Shown here piece after piece: positions 44,284-53,203 of a stretch of 64,000 bases of DNA. The first letter of the stretch is position 1, and each line of letters begins with the position of its first letter. The DNA comes from Iamia sp963728655 (GTDB lineage Bacteria; Actinomycetota; Acidimicrobiia; Acidimicrobiales; Iamiaceae), in contig CAVSLD010000002.1 in NCBI GenBank assembly GCA_963728655.1, forward strand, positions 496,001 through 560,000. The letters run 5' to 3'. Position numbers and translations under genes: made by a program. The notes under the pieces were generated by a model. It did no database searches. It had not been told where the DNA came from and worked only from the letters and a program-made list of their open reading frames with translations.

Positions 44284-45027
44284 ATGACCGACGAGGCCGT
44301 GCCACAGCTGGAGCCGATGCCCGAGGACTGGGGCACCGCCCTGGCGGTGGTCGCCCACCCCGACGACATGGAGTACGGGGCGTCGGGGGCGGTGGCCCGC
44401 TGGACCGACCAGGGCAAGCAGGTGGCCTACCTGCTGATCACCGCGGGAGAGGCCGGCATCGACTCGATGGACCCCGACGAGGCCCGCGCCGTGCGGGCCG
44501 TCGAGCAGCAGGAGGCGTGCGCTGCGGTGGGGGTCACCGACCTCACGATCCTCGACCACCCCGACGGCATGCTCGTGCCCGGCCTCGACCTCCGGCGCGA
44601 CATCGCCCGGGCCATCCGACGGGTCCGTCCCGAGCTGGTCATCACCCTCAACCACCGAGCCACCTTCGGGCCGGGAGCGCTCAACATGGCCGACCACACC
44701 GTCGCCGGCCAGGCCACCATCGACGCGGTGCGCGACGCGGCCAACCGCTGGGTGTTCCGGGAGCTGGCCGAGTCCGAGGGCCTCGAGCCCTGGGACGGCG
44801 TGCGCGGGGTGGCGGTGTCGGGCTCGCCCGAGGCCACCCACGCCGTCGACGTGGGCGGCACCCTCGACCGCGCCGTGGCCTCGCTGGAGGCCCACCGGGC
44901 CTACCTCGACGGTCTGGGCGGCGGGCCCATGACCGACGCCGGCGGCTTCCTCCGCCGCATGGCCGAGGGCACCGCGCCCCGCTTCGGCGGACGCCCCGCC
45001 ACCACCTTCGAGCTCCTCGCGATGTGA
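44284..45027 (+). CDS. PIG-L family deacetylase
   Basis: A 247-residue zinc-dependent N-deacetylase of the MshB/GlcNAc-PI deacetylase family. AHPDDMEYG (24-32) holds the zinc-binding His and the catalytic Asp. ITLNHRATFGPGALNMADHT supplies the later His ligand. Actinobacterial members include the mycothiol enzymes MshB and Mca, but this one is short and divergent from both, so the amide substrate is uncertain. ATG 44284 has CAGGAT 6 bases upstream. A structured dyad follows its stop. Confidence 0.85.
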   Translation: MTDEAVPQLEPMPEDWGTALAVVAHPDDMEYGASGAVARWTDQGKQVAYLLITAGEAGIDSMDPDEARAVRAVEQQEACAAVGVTDLTILDHPDGMLVPGLDLRRDIARAIRRVRPELVITLNHRATFGPGALNMADHTVAGQATIDAVRDAANRWVFRELAESEGLEPWDGVRGVAVSGSPEATHAVDVGGTLDRAVASLEAHRAYLDGLGGGPMTDAGGFLRRMAEGTAPRFGGRPATTFELLAM

Positions 45028-45032
45028 CCGAT

Positions 45033-45084
45033 CGGTCCTGGCGGGCCGGTCCGCCATCGGCGGTGCACGGGCGCGCCAGGACCG
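45033..45084. repeat. 52-bp nested dyad after the PIG-L gene
   Basis: CGGTCCTGGCG (45033-45043) pairs perfectly with CGCCAGGACCG (45074-45084). An inner hairpin CCGCC-ATC-GGCGG lies at 45051-45063. Size and placement match the other dyads of about 50 bp. The outer arms share CCTGGC/GCCAGG with the dyad at 53100. It may also act as a terminator. Confidence 0.7.
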
Positions 45085-45129
45085 AGCCGGGGGACCTCAC
45101 GGACCCGCCGGTGTGGCCGATGGCACCCC

Positions 45130-46105
45130 ATGGCACGAGCGCGGACCTGGGTTGGACGGGGCGTGGCGGTGACGGCCGCCCTGGCCCTGGTCGCCGTGTG
45201 CGGGTGCACCGGCGGCGACGACGGCGAGGTGGCCGAGGCCGGCGCGCCGGTCCCGGAGGTGGCGACCACGACGACGACCGCGCCCGACGACGACGACTCC
45301 GACACGGTGGGCTCCGACATCGAGGGCCCCGACGACGACGGTGGCGGGCAGGTGGGCGTCGCCATCGGCGAGGACGGCGAGGAGGTGGCGCCCCCGAGCA
45401 CCACCGAGAGGTCCGACGGCCGGTGGGAGATCACGCCACCGACGGGGTCGCCCTCGCTCGATGAGCTGCGGACCGCCCTGCTGACCGAGGGCGACCTGCC
45501 GTCTGGGGACTGGAGCTTCGGCACGGGTGAGGGGCGTGAGCGCGACGAGGACTCGCCGCCGCTGTGCCGCGGCCGGCCACCCGGGCAACCTGCTGGCCGA
45601 CCTGGTCCAGGGCGTCGACGTCGGGGGCACCTCCTCCGGCGGGAAGGAGGGCGAGGACGAGCTGGAGCGCATCGGGAGCAGCGTCGTGGCCGTGGCCGAC
45701 GCCGCCGCTCTCCTCGACGATGCCCGCGACCAGGTCGAGGCGTGCGTCGCCGCCGGACCCGGCTCGTCCGAGGATGGCTCCGACGGCACCTACGCCGTGG
45801 AGGCCTGGGACGTAGGCGGCGACGACGCCCTGGTGTACCGCATCACCTCGAGGGGCCGTTCCCGTCGGTCGACGGCTATGCGTTCGACGGCGGTTCCACC
45901 ACGACGATCGCCTTCGTCCGCGTGGGCGACCTGGTGACCCTGGTCCTCCACCACTTCCTGGCCCTCGACCCGGCGGCGGCATGGTGGTCGTCCCCGAGGG
46001 CGAGCCGTCTCGCCGGACCCGGGACCGGCCCAGCCGGTGGTGTCCGACGCCGACCTGCAGCGGCTGCTGGTCCTGTCGGCGGACCGCCTCCAGGCCCTCG
46101 CCTGA
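45130..46105 (+). pseudogene. decayed lipoprotein gene with several frameshifts
   Basis: ATG 45130 opens an exported lipoprotein: MARARTWVGRGVAVTAALAL, then a lipobox-like VCGC, an acidic/Thr linker, and ELRTALLTEGDLPSGDWSFG, which recalls PknH-like extracellular sensor domains. Sense coding then jumps frame near 45565 (to GHPGNLLADLVQGVDVGG), back near 45850 (to FPSVDGYAFDGGSTTTIAFV), again near 45975 (to MVVVPEGEP), and once more before VVSDADLQRLLVLSADRLQA and a stop at 46105. Four shifts in one gene point to a true pseudogene rather than base-call error. No function is expected. Confidence 0.7.
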
Positions 46106-46254
46106 GAGAGGAGCCACCCCTGACGGTGGCCGGTCGGCCCCGCGGCGCACCGGCGACGGTCCGACCACGACCTCTCGAGGTCCGGCCCCGGTGGGGCCGT
46201 GCTGGCCGCCCGTGAGCGCGCGAGGACGGGTCGGGCGCCCTGGCGGCGCCGGGG

Positions 46255-47853
46255 TCAGGCGGTGGCGTCGGCCACGAGGCGGCGGGCGATGACCTTGATG
46301 CAGAGGGTCTCGTCGGCGCCCTCGAAGATCGACAGCACCCGGGCGTCGACGAAGTAGCGGCTGACGTCGTACTCCTCGGCGTAGCCCATGCCGCCGTGGA
46401 TCTGCATGGCCTCGCGGGTGACCCACTCGGCCGCCTTGCAGACGTAGGCCTTGATGAGGGTGGCCTCCATCTGGCCCTCGCCCTTGGCCATCAGCTTGGC
46501 CACCTCGTAGGCGAACTGGCGGCTGGCCTGGATGAGCACCGCCATGCGGCCCAGCTTGGCCTGGGTGAGCTGGTACTCGGCGATGGGCTGACCGAAGACC
46601 TTCCGGTCGAGGGCGTACTGGCGGGCCGCCTCGTAGGCGGCCTGCATGACGCCGATGGCCCGCGCCGCGGTCTGGATGCGGCCGTTCTCGAAGCCGGCCA
46701 TCTGGTAGTAGAAGCCGCGCCCCTCGCCGCCCTCCATGCCGATGAGGTTCTCGGCGGGGACGAACCAGTCGTCGAGGGCGATCTCGTAGGAGTGCATGCC
46801 CCGGTAGCCGATGGTGTCGATCGGCCGGCCCTCCATCTTGCCGCCTCCGGGGGCGCCGCCGCCGGCCTCCTGGACCAGCTCGAAGCCGTGGCCGTCGCCC
46901 CGCTCCTTGGGGACGATGAACATCGACAGGCCCTTGTGGCCCTTGCTGCGGTCGGGGTCGGTGCGGGCCAGCAGCAGCAGGACGTCGGCCCGGGCGCCGA
47001 AGGTGCACCAGGTCTTGACGCCGTTGATGAGCCACCCGCCGTCGGTCGGGGTGGCGGTGACCTTCACCCCGGCCACGTCGGAGCCGTAGTCGGGCTCGGT
47101 GACGGCGACCGCGTTCATGACCTCGGCCGACGCCAGCTGGGGCAGCCAGTGCTTCTTCTGCTCCTCGGTGCCGCCGGCGATGAGGGCCCGGGCCAGGATC
47201 TCGGGCCGGGTGATGAGCGAGCCACCGGCGCCGAGGCTGCCGCGGGAGAGCTCCTCGGTGGCCACGACCATGCCGATGTACTCCCCCTCGCCGCCCTCGC
47301 CGTAGCCGCCGTACTCGGTGGGGATGGAGAGGCCGAAGGCGCCCAGCTCGGCCAGGCCGGAGATGATGTCCTCGGGGATGTCGCCGTTCTCGCGGTGGAT
47401 GTGCTCGGCGATGGGCGCCAGCTCCTTGTCGGCGAAGCGCCGGAAGGTGTCCTGCACCAGCTCGAAGTCGCCGTCGAGGTGGCGGGGCCCGTCGCTGTCG
47501 ATGCCCGCCAGCAGCTCGGGGGCCCGGAAGTCGGCGAGGAAGCCGCGGGTGCCGTCCAGGGCACCGGGCTCCACGCCCCACTCCGCCTCCCGGCCGAACA
47601 CCTTCCCGGCCAGCTCGCCCACCGCGTCGGCGACGAAGGCGCACGTGATGCGGGCCTCCAGGTCGCCCTTGCCGGCGTAGTCGAGCAGGCCCCGACCGGT
47701 GGCGACGGCGGCCGCGGCGTGGGCCGCCTCGTAGGCCAGCACCTGGCGGGCGTCGATGGAGTCGGCGGCCAGCACGCCGACGGCGGAGTCGACCACGGCC
47801 TGGGCGGCGTCGAGGGCCGAGGCGGCGGCAGCGAGGTCAGGAGTCGCGGTCAT
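46255..47853 (-). CDS. acyl-CoA dehydrogenase with N-terminal helical extension (methylsuccinyl-CoA dehydrogenase-like)
   Basis: A 532-residue FAD enzyme. Residues 1-120 form an extra helical domain (AAHAAAAVATGRGLLDYAGK; FVADAVGELAGKVFG) not found in ordinary acyl-CoA dehydrogenases of about 385 residues. The core then shows AVTEPDYGSDVAGVKV, INGVKTWCTFG, RKVFGQPIAEYQLTQ, IHGGMGYAEEY and a C-terminal IFEGADE. (2S)-methylsuccinyl-CoA dehydrogenase of the ethylmalonyl-CoA pathway has a similar extension and length. However, no crotonyl-CoA carboxylase/reductase or mutase is in the window, so that role is only suggested. ATG 47853 has TAGCCT 8 bases upstream. Confidence 0.85.
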   Translation of the reverse strand: MTATPDLAAAASALDAAQAVVDSAVGVLAADSIDARQVLAYEAAHAAAAVATGRGLLDYAGKGDLEARITCAFVADAVGELAGKVFGREAEWGVEPGALDGTRGFLADFRAPELLAGIDSDGPRHLDGDFELVQDTFRRFADKELAPIAEHIHRENGDIPEDIISGLAELGAFGLSIPTEYGGYGEGGEGEYIGMVVATEELSRGSLGAGGSLITRPEILARALIAGGTEEQKKHWLPQLASAEVMNAVAVTEPDYGSDVAGVKVTATPTDGGWLINGVKTWCTFGARADVLLLLARTDPDRSKGHKGLSMFIVPKERGDGHGFELVQEAGGGAPGGGKMEGRPIDTIGYRGMHSYEIALDDWFVPAENLIGMEGGEGRGFYYQMAGFENGRIQTAARAIGVMQAAYEAARQYALDRKVFGQPIAEYQLTQAKLGRMAVLIQASRQFAYEVAKLMAKGEGQMEATLIKAYVCKAAEWVTREAMQIHGGMGYAEEYDVSRYFVDARVLSIFEGADETLCIKVIARRLVADATA

Positions 47854-47972
47854 GGCCGGCGAGGCTACCGAGCACCGTCGACCGGCTCACATCCGTGCGC
47901 GGCAAGGCGTCGCCGCCCGCGGGCCGCCGTCCCGGGGCGCCCGTGGGGACGCCGCCCGGTCGAGCCGTCCGG

Positions 47973-50567
47973 TCAGGCCGTGCGGGACGTGACCTCGAGG
48001 CCCTCGTCCATCCACCGCCGGAGGTCGTCGTAGGGCATGGGGCGGGCGAAGTGGAAGCCCTGGGCCCGGTCGCAGCCCAGGCGGGCGAGGGTGGGGACGT
48101 CGTCGGCGTGCTCGACGCCCTCGGCCACCACCTCCAGCCCCAGGTTGTGGCCCATGTCGATCATCGAGCGCACGATGGTGAAGGCGCCGCCCCGCTGGTG
48201 CATGGCCCCGACGAAGGTGCGGTCGACCTTGAGCTCGCTGAGGGGCAGGTCCCGCAGGTAGGTCAGCGACGAGTAGCCGGTGCCGAAGTCGTCGACCGAG
48301 GTGCGCACGCCCAGGGCCTGGAAGGCCTCGAACTGCGAGAGCGCCACCGACGGGTCCTCCATCAGCTCGCTCTCGGTGAGCTCGACGACGAGCTGGTCGG
48401 GGGGCAGGCCCGATGCCTCCAGGGCCGCCTCGGCCACCCCGAGGAGGTCGCGGTCGAAGAGGTTGCGGACCGAGAGGTTCACGGCCACGCCGACGTCGTG
48501 GCCGTCGGCCCGCCAGCCGGCCGCGGCCTGGGTGGCCTCCCGCAGCACCCAGTGGGCCATCGGTCGCGTGGCGCCGGAGAGGGCGGCGAGGGAGATGAAC
48601 TCGTCGGGCATCAGGAGGCCGTGCTCCGGGTGCTCCCAGCGCACCAGGGCCTCGGTGGACACCACGGTCAGGCGGTGCAGGTCGACGACGGGCTGGTAGT
48701 GGAGGACGAGCTGGCCCGCGGGCACCGCGTCGCGCAGGTCGCCGATGAGCGTGAGGCGGGCCACGCTGGAGGAGTCGGCCTCGGGCCGGTAGGTCGCGGT
48801 GCCGGTGCCGGAGCGCTTGGCGATGTACATGGCCACGTCGGCCCGGCGCACCAGCTCGTCGGCGTCGGCCGCGTGGTCCGGGACGAGGGCGATGCCGATG
48901 CTCACGTTGGTCTGGAGGCGGAGGTCGTCGACGGTGAAGGGGGCACGGAGGCTGGCCGCCACCACCTCGGCGGTGGAGCGGGCCGCCTCCTCGTCGACCT
49001 GGGGGCCGCCCATGACGACGGCGAACTCGTCGCCGCCGAGCCGGGCCACGAACGCCGAGGGCCCCAGCAGGCCGCGCAGCCGGGCCGAGATGGCCACGAG
49101 GAGGCGGTCGCCCACGCCGTGGCCGAGGGCGTCGTTGACCTCCTTGAACTGGTCGAGGTCCATCATCAGCAGGGCCACCCGGTTCCCCTCGGCGTGGGCC
49201 GCGGCGACCTCGGTGCGGACCACCTCGTCCAGCTGGGCCCGGTTGGGCAGGCCGGTGAGGGCGTCGTGGAGGGCCTGGCGGCGCAGGGCCTGGGTGGCCT
49301 GGGACACCTCGGTGGTGTCCTGGAGGGAGATGGCGACGAGGTCGCCGGGGAGCGGGAAGGCGTCGACCACGGCGCGTCGGTCGTCGCCGTCGCCGCTCCC
49401 GATCCGCACGTCGTCGAGGCGCAGGGCCCGGCCGGTGGTGCCCACCTCGACCAGCCGCGACGCCAGCTCGGCGGGGGCGAGGGCGGGGACCAGCTCGGTG
49501 AGGGGACGGCCTCGCACGTCGCCCCCCGGGTCCTCCAGCAGGCCGAGGGCGGCGGGGTTGGCCAGCAGCAGCGCCAGCCGGTGGGCGTCGCCGGCCTCCT
49601 CGACCTGGGTCACCAGGAGGGGCAGGTCGATGTGCTCGACGATGTCGGCGTACTGCCGGGAGCGCTGCTCGATGGAGCGGCGCTCGGTGACGTCGAGGGT
49701 GACGCCGTGGAGCTCGGTGACGGTCCCGGCGGCATCGGTGATGGGGGTGACGCGGTCGAGGACGTGCACGGTGCGGCCACCGGCGTCGACCATCCGGTAG
49801 GCGAGGTCGTGGCCGGCGCCGGCGGCGATGGCGTCGAGCACCCGTCGGCGGTCCTCCGGGTGGAGCCGGTCGACCCAGAAGCCGTCCTCCATCCACTCCG
49901 TGGTCGAGAACCCCAGCAGGCCCGCAGCCCGGCCGTTCACGTAGGTGAAGCGGTGGGACACCGGGTCCCGGGTCCAGACCACGGCGTCGATCTGGTCGAC
50001 CAGGCCGACCAGGCGACGTCGCAGGCGGGCCTCGCTCTCGACCAGGCTGCCCAGCCCCAGCACCACCATGGCCCCGGCCACCGCGAAGGCGGTGGCCGCG
50101 GTGATGCCGCCCTCGTCGAGGCGGCCGGTGGCCTCGAGGGCGGCCAGGGCGATGGTGCCCACGACGGTCGCGGCCACGGCCGGGGTGACCGACCGGGTGG
50201 GTCGGGACGACCCGGCCGAGGTGGCGAAGGCGACCGCGGTGAGCATCACCAGGGTGCCGGGCAGCAACGAGCCGGGCTCGATGGCGACCACGGCGGCGGC
50301 GAGGAGCACGTCGGTCACCGGCAGCCACACGGGGACCTGGCGACTGCGCTGCAGGTGGCGCTCGTGGAGCCGGTTGTAGGTGCCGACGACCACGAGGATG
50401 AGCGGGCCCAACCACCAGTCGTAGATGACGCTGGCCGCGACGGCGACGAGGAGGATGCCCAGGTAGCGGACCCGCAGGGCCCGCCACCAGCGGTGCAGGA
50501 CCCAGGTCTCGGGGTCGGACGGGTCGTCGGGCAGGAACCGTCGCACCCACCCCCTGACCCGAGCCAT
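47973..50567 (-). CDS. membrane GGDEF-EAL c-di-GMP signalling protein with PAS domains
   Basis: An 864-residue protein. About five membrane helices (residues 30-185) form an N-terminal sensor. A PAS domain (DQIDAVVWTRDP to LDVTERR), a second PAS-like region and a GGDEF domain with intact RLGGDEF follow. The EAL domain keeps the catalytic set: EALVRW, NLSVRN, ELTESELMED, DDFGTGYSS, KVDRTFV and AEGVE. Both synthesis and hydrolysis of c-di-GMP are therefore possible; the site upstream of GGDEF does not read as a clear I-site. ATG 50567 has CACACT (50574-50579) 6 bases upstream. The end of the gene lies inside a 22-bp sequence also found at 41316. Confidence 0.92.
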   Translation of the reverse strand: MARVRGWVRRFLPDDPSDPETWVLHRWWRALRVRYLGILLVAVAASVIYDWWLGPLILVVVGTYNRLHERHLQRSRQVPVWLPVTDVLLAAAVVAIEPGSLLPGTLVMLTAVAFATSAGSSRPTRSVTPAVAATVVGTIALAALEATGRLDEGGITAATAFAVAGAMVVLGLGSLVESEARLRRRLVGLVDQIDAVVWTRDPVSHRFTYVNGRAAGLLGFSTTEWMEDGFWVDRLHPEDRRRVLDAIAAGAGHDLAYRMVDAGGRTVHVLDRVTPITDAAGTVTELHGVTLDVTERRSIEQRSRQYADIVEHIDLPLLVTQVEEAGDAHRLALLLANPAALGLLEDPGGDVRGRPLTELVPALAPAELASRLVEVGTTGRALRLDDVRIGSGDGDDRRAVVDAFPLPGDLVAISLQDTTEVSQATQALRRQALHDALTGLPNRAQLDEVVRTEVAAAHAEGNRVALLMMDLDQFKEVNDALGHGVGDRLLVAISARLRGLLGPSAFVARLGGDEFAVVMGGPQVDEEAARSTAEVVAASLRAPFTVDDLRLQTNVSIGIALVPDHAADADELVRRADVAMYIAKRSGTGTATYRPEADSSSVARLTLIGDLRDAVPAGQLVLHYQPVVDLHRLTVVSTEALVRWEHPEHGLLMPDEFISLAALSGATRPMAHWVLREATQAAAGWRADGHDVGVAVNLSVRNLFDRDLLGVAEAALEASGLPPDQLVVELTESELMEDPSVALSQFEAFQALGVRTSVDDFGTGYSSLTYLRDLPLSELKVDRTFVGAMHQRGGAFTIVRSMIDMGHNLGLEVVAEGVEHADDVPTLARLGCDRAQGFHFARPMPYDDLRRWMDEGLEVTSRTA

Positions 50568-50692
50568 GGGCCCAGTGTGGCCGACGCGCACCGTGCGATC
50601 ACCAACACCCAGGGTGGAGGTCGGCCGGGGCGGGGGAGGGGCGGCCCGCGCCCTACGCTGGCCGCCGCCACCCACCCATGGAGGAGACCCCG

Positions 50693-51211
50693 GTGACCGT
50701 GCACGAGCGCCCCTTCGGCCGCACCTTCGAGGAGTTCGAGGTCGGAGACGTCTACCGCCACTGGCCGGGCAAGACGATCACCGAGTACGACGACCACCTC
50801 TTCTGCATGATCACCATGAACCACCACCCGCTCCACACCAACGAGTGGTTCGCGGAGCAGGCGCCGCAGGGCCGCAACGTGGTCGTCGGCAACCTCGTCT
50901 ACTCCCTGGTGCTCGGGATGAGCGTCCCCGACGTCTCGGGCCAGGCCGTGGCCAACCTCGAGGTCGAGGTGCTCAAGCACTCCAAGCCGACCTTCCACGG
51001 CGACACCATCCACGCCGAGACCCGCGTCCTCGACAAGAGGCTCACGTCCAAGGGCGACCGCGGCATCGTCTCGGTCGAGACCAAGGGCATCAACCAGCAC
51101 GGCGAGGAGGTCTGCTACTTCCGCCGCAAGGTGATGGTGTGGACCGACGCCGCCGCACCGGGTCGGCCCCGCCCCTACGACGTCGACGCCGTCTGGACCG
51201 ACGAGGCCTGA
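50693..51211 (+). CDS. MaoC-family dehydratase/hydratase
   Basis: A 172-residue hot-dog-fold protein. FEVGDVYRHWPGKTITEYDD, the hydratase segment MNHHPLHTNEWFA (catalytic Asp/His region, here with Asn and His), and KPTFHGDTIHAETRVLDKR are typical of MaoC-like enoyl-CoA hydratases. It probably hydrates a trans-2-enoyl-CoA or related CoA ester. GTG 50693 is chosen over ATG 50678 because GGAGGAG lies just before the GTG and would otherwise be codons. The methyltransferase starts 5 bases after its stop. Confidence 0.86.
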   Translation: MTVHERPFGRTFEEFEVGDVYRHWPGKTITEYDDHLFCMITMNHHPLHTNEWFAEQAPQGRNVVVGNLVYSLVLGMSVPDVSGQAVANLEVEVLKHSKPTFHGDTIHAETRVLDKRLTSKGDRGIVSVETKGINQHGEEVCYFRRKVMVWTDAAAPGRPRPYDVDAVWTDEA

Positions 51212-51215
51212 CGAG

Positions 51216-52013
51216 GTGTCCACCGACGCTCCGACCGGCGGGCCCGACCCCCGGGTCATGGAGGCGGCCGGCGCCGGCTTCGCCGCCGGCGTCGACGACT
51301 ACGAGCGGGGCCGGCCGTCGTACCCGGCCGACGCGGTCGAGGTCCTGTGCCGGGAGCTGGGCATCGGCCCCGGGGCCCGGGTGCTCGACCTGGCGGCCGG
51401 CACGGGCAAGCTCACCCGCCTCCTCGTGCCCACCGGGGCCGAGGTGGTGGCGGTGGAGCCGGTGGCCGAGATGCGCGAGCGGCTGCGCACCTCGGTGCCC
51501 GAGGCCCACGTGGTCGACGGCACCGCCGAGCGCCTGCCCGACGTGGGCCGACCGATGGACGCCGTCACCGTGGCCCAGGCCTTCCACTGGTTCGACGCCC
51601 CCGTGGCCCTGGCCCAGATCGCCGGCGTGCTCCGCCCCGGCGGCGGGCTCGGGCTCATCTGGAACGAGCGCGACGCCCGCGAGCCCTGGGTGGCCGAGCT
51701 GGGCCGGCTCATCCGGTGGGACGAGCGGGGCCGGTGGCGCGTGCCCTACACGGTGGAGGAGGACTGGGCGGCCCGCATCGCTGCGACCGGCGCGCCCTTC
51801 GGCCCGGTGGCCCGCTACGACACCACGTACCGCCAGCCCATGGACCCCGACACCCTGGTGGCGCGCGTCCTGTCCACCTCCTACATCGCCTCCCAGCCCG
51901 AGTCGGCCCGGGCCGAGCTGGCCGTCCAGGTGCGCGAGCTGGTGACCGACCTGGGCGACAGCTTCGAGCTCCCCTACGTGACCATCGCCTACTGGTGCCG
52001 GCGCGACCCCTGA
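51216..52013 (+). CDS. class I SAM-dependent methyltransferase
   Basis: A 265-residue Rossmann-fold methyltransferase. VLDLAAGTGKLTRLL is motif I (SAM binding), VVAVEPVAEM ends in the acidic motif II region, and VTVAQAFHWFDAPVALAQIA with VLRPGGGLGLIW are motifs IV/V-like. AQAFHWFD is characteristic of the YcgJ/methyltransferase_11 type seen in many actinobacteria; the acceptor is unknown. GTG 51216 lies 5 bases after the MaoC stop, so the two are co-transcribed. Confidence 0.87.
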   Translation: MSTDAPTGGPDPRVMEAAGAGFAAGVDDYERGRPSYPADAVEVLCRELGIGPGARVLDLAAGTGKLTRLLVPTGAEVVAVEPVAEMRERLRTSVPEAHVVDGTAERLPDVGRPMDAVTVAQAFHWFDAPVALAQIAGVLRPGGGLGLIWNERDAREPWVAELGRLIRWDERGRWRVPYTVEEDWAARIAATGAPFGPVARYDTTYRQPMDPDTLVARVLSTSYIASQPESARAELAVQVRELVTDLGDSFELPYVTIAYWCRRDP

Positions 52014-52028
52014 GCGCGCCTGCGGTCG

Positions 52029-52052
52029 GTCGTCGGCCGCGCGGCCGACGAC
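52029..52052 (+). terminator. perfect 12-bp-arm GC hairpin after the methyltransferase
   Basis: GTCGTCGGCCGC (52029-52040) and GCGGCCGACGAC (52041-52052) are fully complementary, 16 bases after the stop at 52013. There is no T-run. It is likely the end of the MaoC-methyltransferase operon. Confidence 0.6.
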
Positions 52053-52182
52053 GGGGACGGGCTCCCGCCGTGGGTCGGGTGGCGAGGCACACCGCGGCGG
52101 TGCCGGTGCCGACCACCCCTCTCGGGGCGGGGTCGCTCGGAACCGACCCGGTCACCTCTGCCGGTCGCTCGGATGCGGCCCG

Positions 52183-53076
52183 GTGAGCGCGACGCGGCGA
52201 CCGGCGGCCGTGCCGGAGGCCACCGCGGGCCTGGTCGTCGAGGTGGGGGCGTGGTTCGGGACCGAGGGCCGCGACCTCCCGTGGCGGCGCACCCGCGACC
52301 CCTGGGCCGTGCTGGTGAGCGAGCTCATGCTCCAGCAGACCGGGGTGGCCCGGGTCGAGCCGCGGTTCCTCGCCTTCCTCGACCGGTTCCCCACACCTGC
52401 GGCGTGCGCCGCGGCCCCGGCCGGCGCCGTCGTCGAGGAGTGGCGCGGCCTCGGCTACAACCGCCGGGCGGTCAACCTCCACCGCTGCGCCACGGCGGTG
52501 GTGGCCGACCACGGCGGTCGGCTGCCGGTCGACCTCGAGGCCCTGCTGGCCCTGCCCGGCGTCGGTCCCTACACGGCGCGCGCGGTGCTCGCCTTCGCGG
52601 CCGAGGCGTCCGTCGGCGTGCTCGACGTCAACGTCAGCCGCACGCTGTCGCGGCTCTTCGGCCACGCCGTCCGCCAGGTCGAGGCCGACGCCCTCGCGGC
52701 CACCGCCGACGCCGTGGCACCAGGCGGTGCGTGGGCGTGGAACCAGGGAGCCATGGAGCTGGGCGCCACCACCTGCCGACCCCGACCCCGGTGCGACGCC
52801 TGCCCGGTGGCGGGGCGCTGCGCCTGGCGGGCGTCCGGCCTGGCGGGGGACGACCCCTGGCCCCGACCCCGACGTCAGTCCCGGTTCGAGGGCAGCGACC
52901 GCCAGGGCCGGGGCCGCCTGGTCGACGCCCTGCGCGCCGGCCCCGTCGCCGACGCGAACGTCCCCTCCGTCATGGGCTGGCCTGCCGACCGGGAGCGGGC
53001 GGCGCGGGTGGCCGCCACCCTCGTCGCCGACGGCCTGGCGACGGTCGACGAGGCCGGCACCTGGCGCCTGCCCTGA
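52183..53076 (+). CDS. mutY: A/G-specific adenine glycosylase
   Basis: A 297-residue HhH-GPD DNA glycosylase that removes adenine mispaired with 8-oxoguanine. SELMLQQTGV carries the catalytic Glu47, the helix-hairpin-helix is LPGVGPYTARAV, and LDVNVSR holds the essential Asp148. Four cysteines (198, 204, 207, 213) bind the 4Fe-4S cluster, with a C-x5-C first gap instead of the usual x6. The C-terminal NUDIX-like 8-oxoG recognition domain is missing, as in other short actinobacterial MutY proteins. The start is GTG 52183. Confidence 0.92.
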   Translation: MSATRRPAAVPEATAGLVVEVGAWFGTEGRDLPWRRTRDPWAVLVSELMLQQTGVARVEPRFLAFLDRFPTPAACAAAPAGAVVEEWRGLGYNRRAVNLHRCATAVVADHGGRLPVDLEALLALPGVGPYTARAVLAFAAEASVGVLDVNVSRTLSRLFGHAVRQVEADALAATADAVAPGGAWAWNQGAMELGATTCRPRPRCDACPVAGRCAWRASGLAGDDPWPRPRRQSRFEGSDRQGRGRLVDALRAGPVADANVPSVMGWPADRERAARVAATLVADGLATVDEAGTWRLP

Positions 53077-53099
53077 GCCGACCGCGGGTGGGAGCGCAG

Positions 53100-53151
53100 C
53101 CGTTCTGGTCTGGGATCGGGCCCGGTGTGGCGCCTTCCCAGGCCAGGACGG
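53100..53151. repeat. 52-bp imperfect dyad between mutY and sulfotransferase
   Basis: CCGTTCTGGTCTGGGA (53100-53115) pairs with TCCCAGGCCAGGACGG (53136-53151) at 14 of 16 positions. It matches the size class of the other intergenic dyads and shares the CTGG/CCAG arm core with the one at 45033. Confidence 0.65.
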
Positions 53152-53190
53152 AGCCGGGCCCGGCGGGGTGAGCCGGGCCGGGGCGCGCTC

Positions 53191-53196
53191 TACGGT
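53191..53196 (+). promoter_or_regulatory. -10 element for the sulfotransferase, leaderless spacing
   Basis: TACGGT ends 7 bases before GTG 53204. Confidence 0.5.
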
Positions 53197-53203
53197 CGAG
53201 GAT

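Noticed and set aside
46255..51211. Ethylmalonyl-CoA pathway operon (extended acyl-CoA dehydrogenase plus MaoC hydratase)
   Set aside because: The two genes are on opposite strands, separated by a c-di-GMP protein, and the key reductase and mutases are not here.
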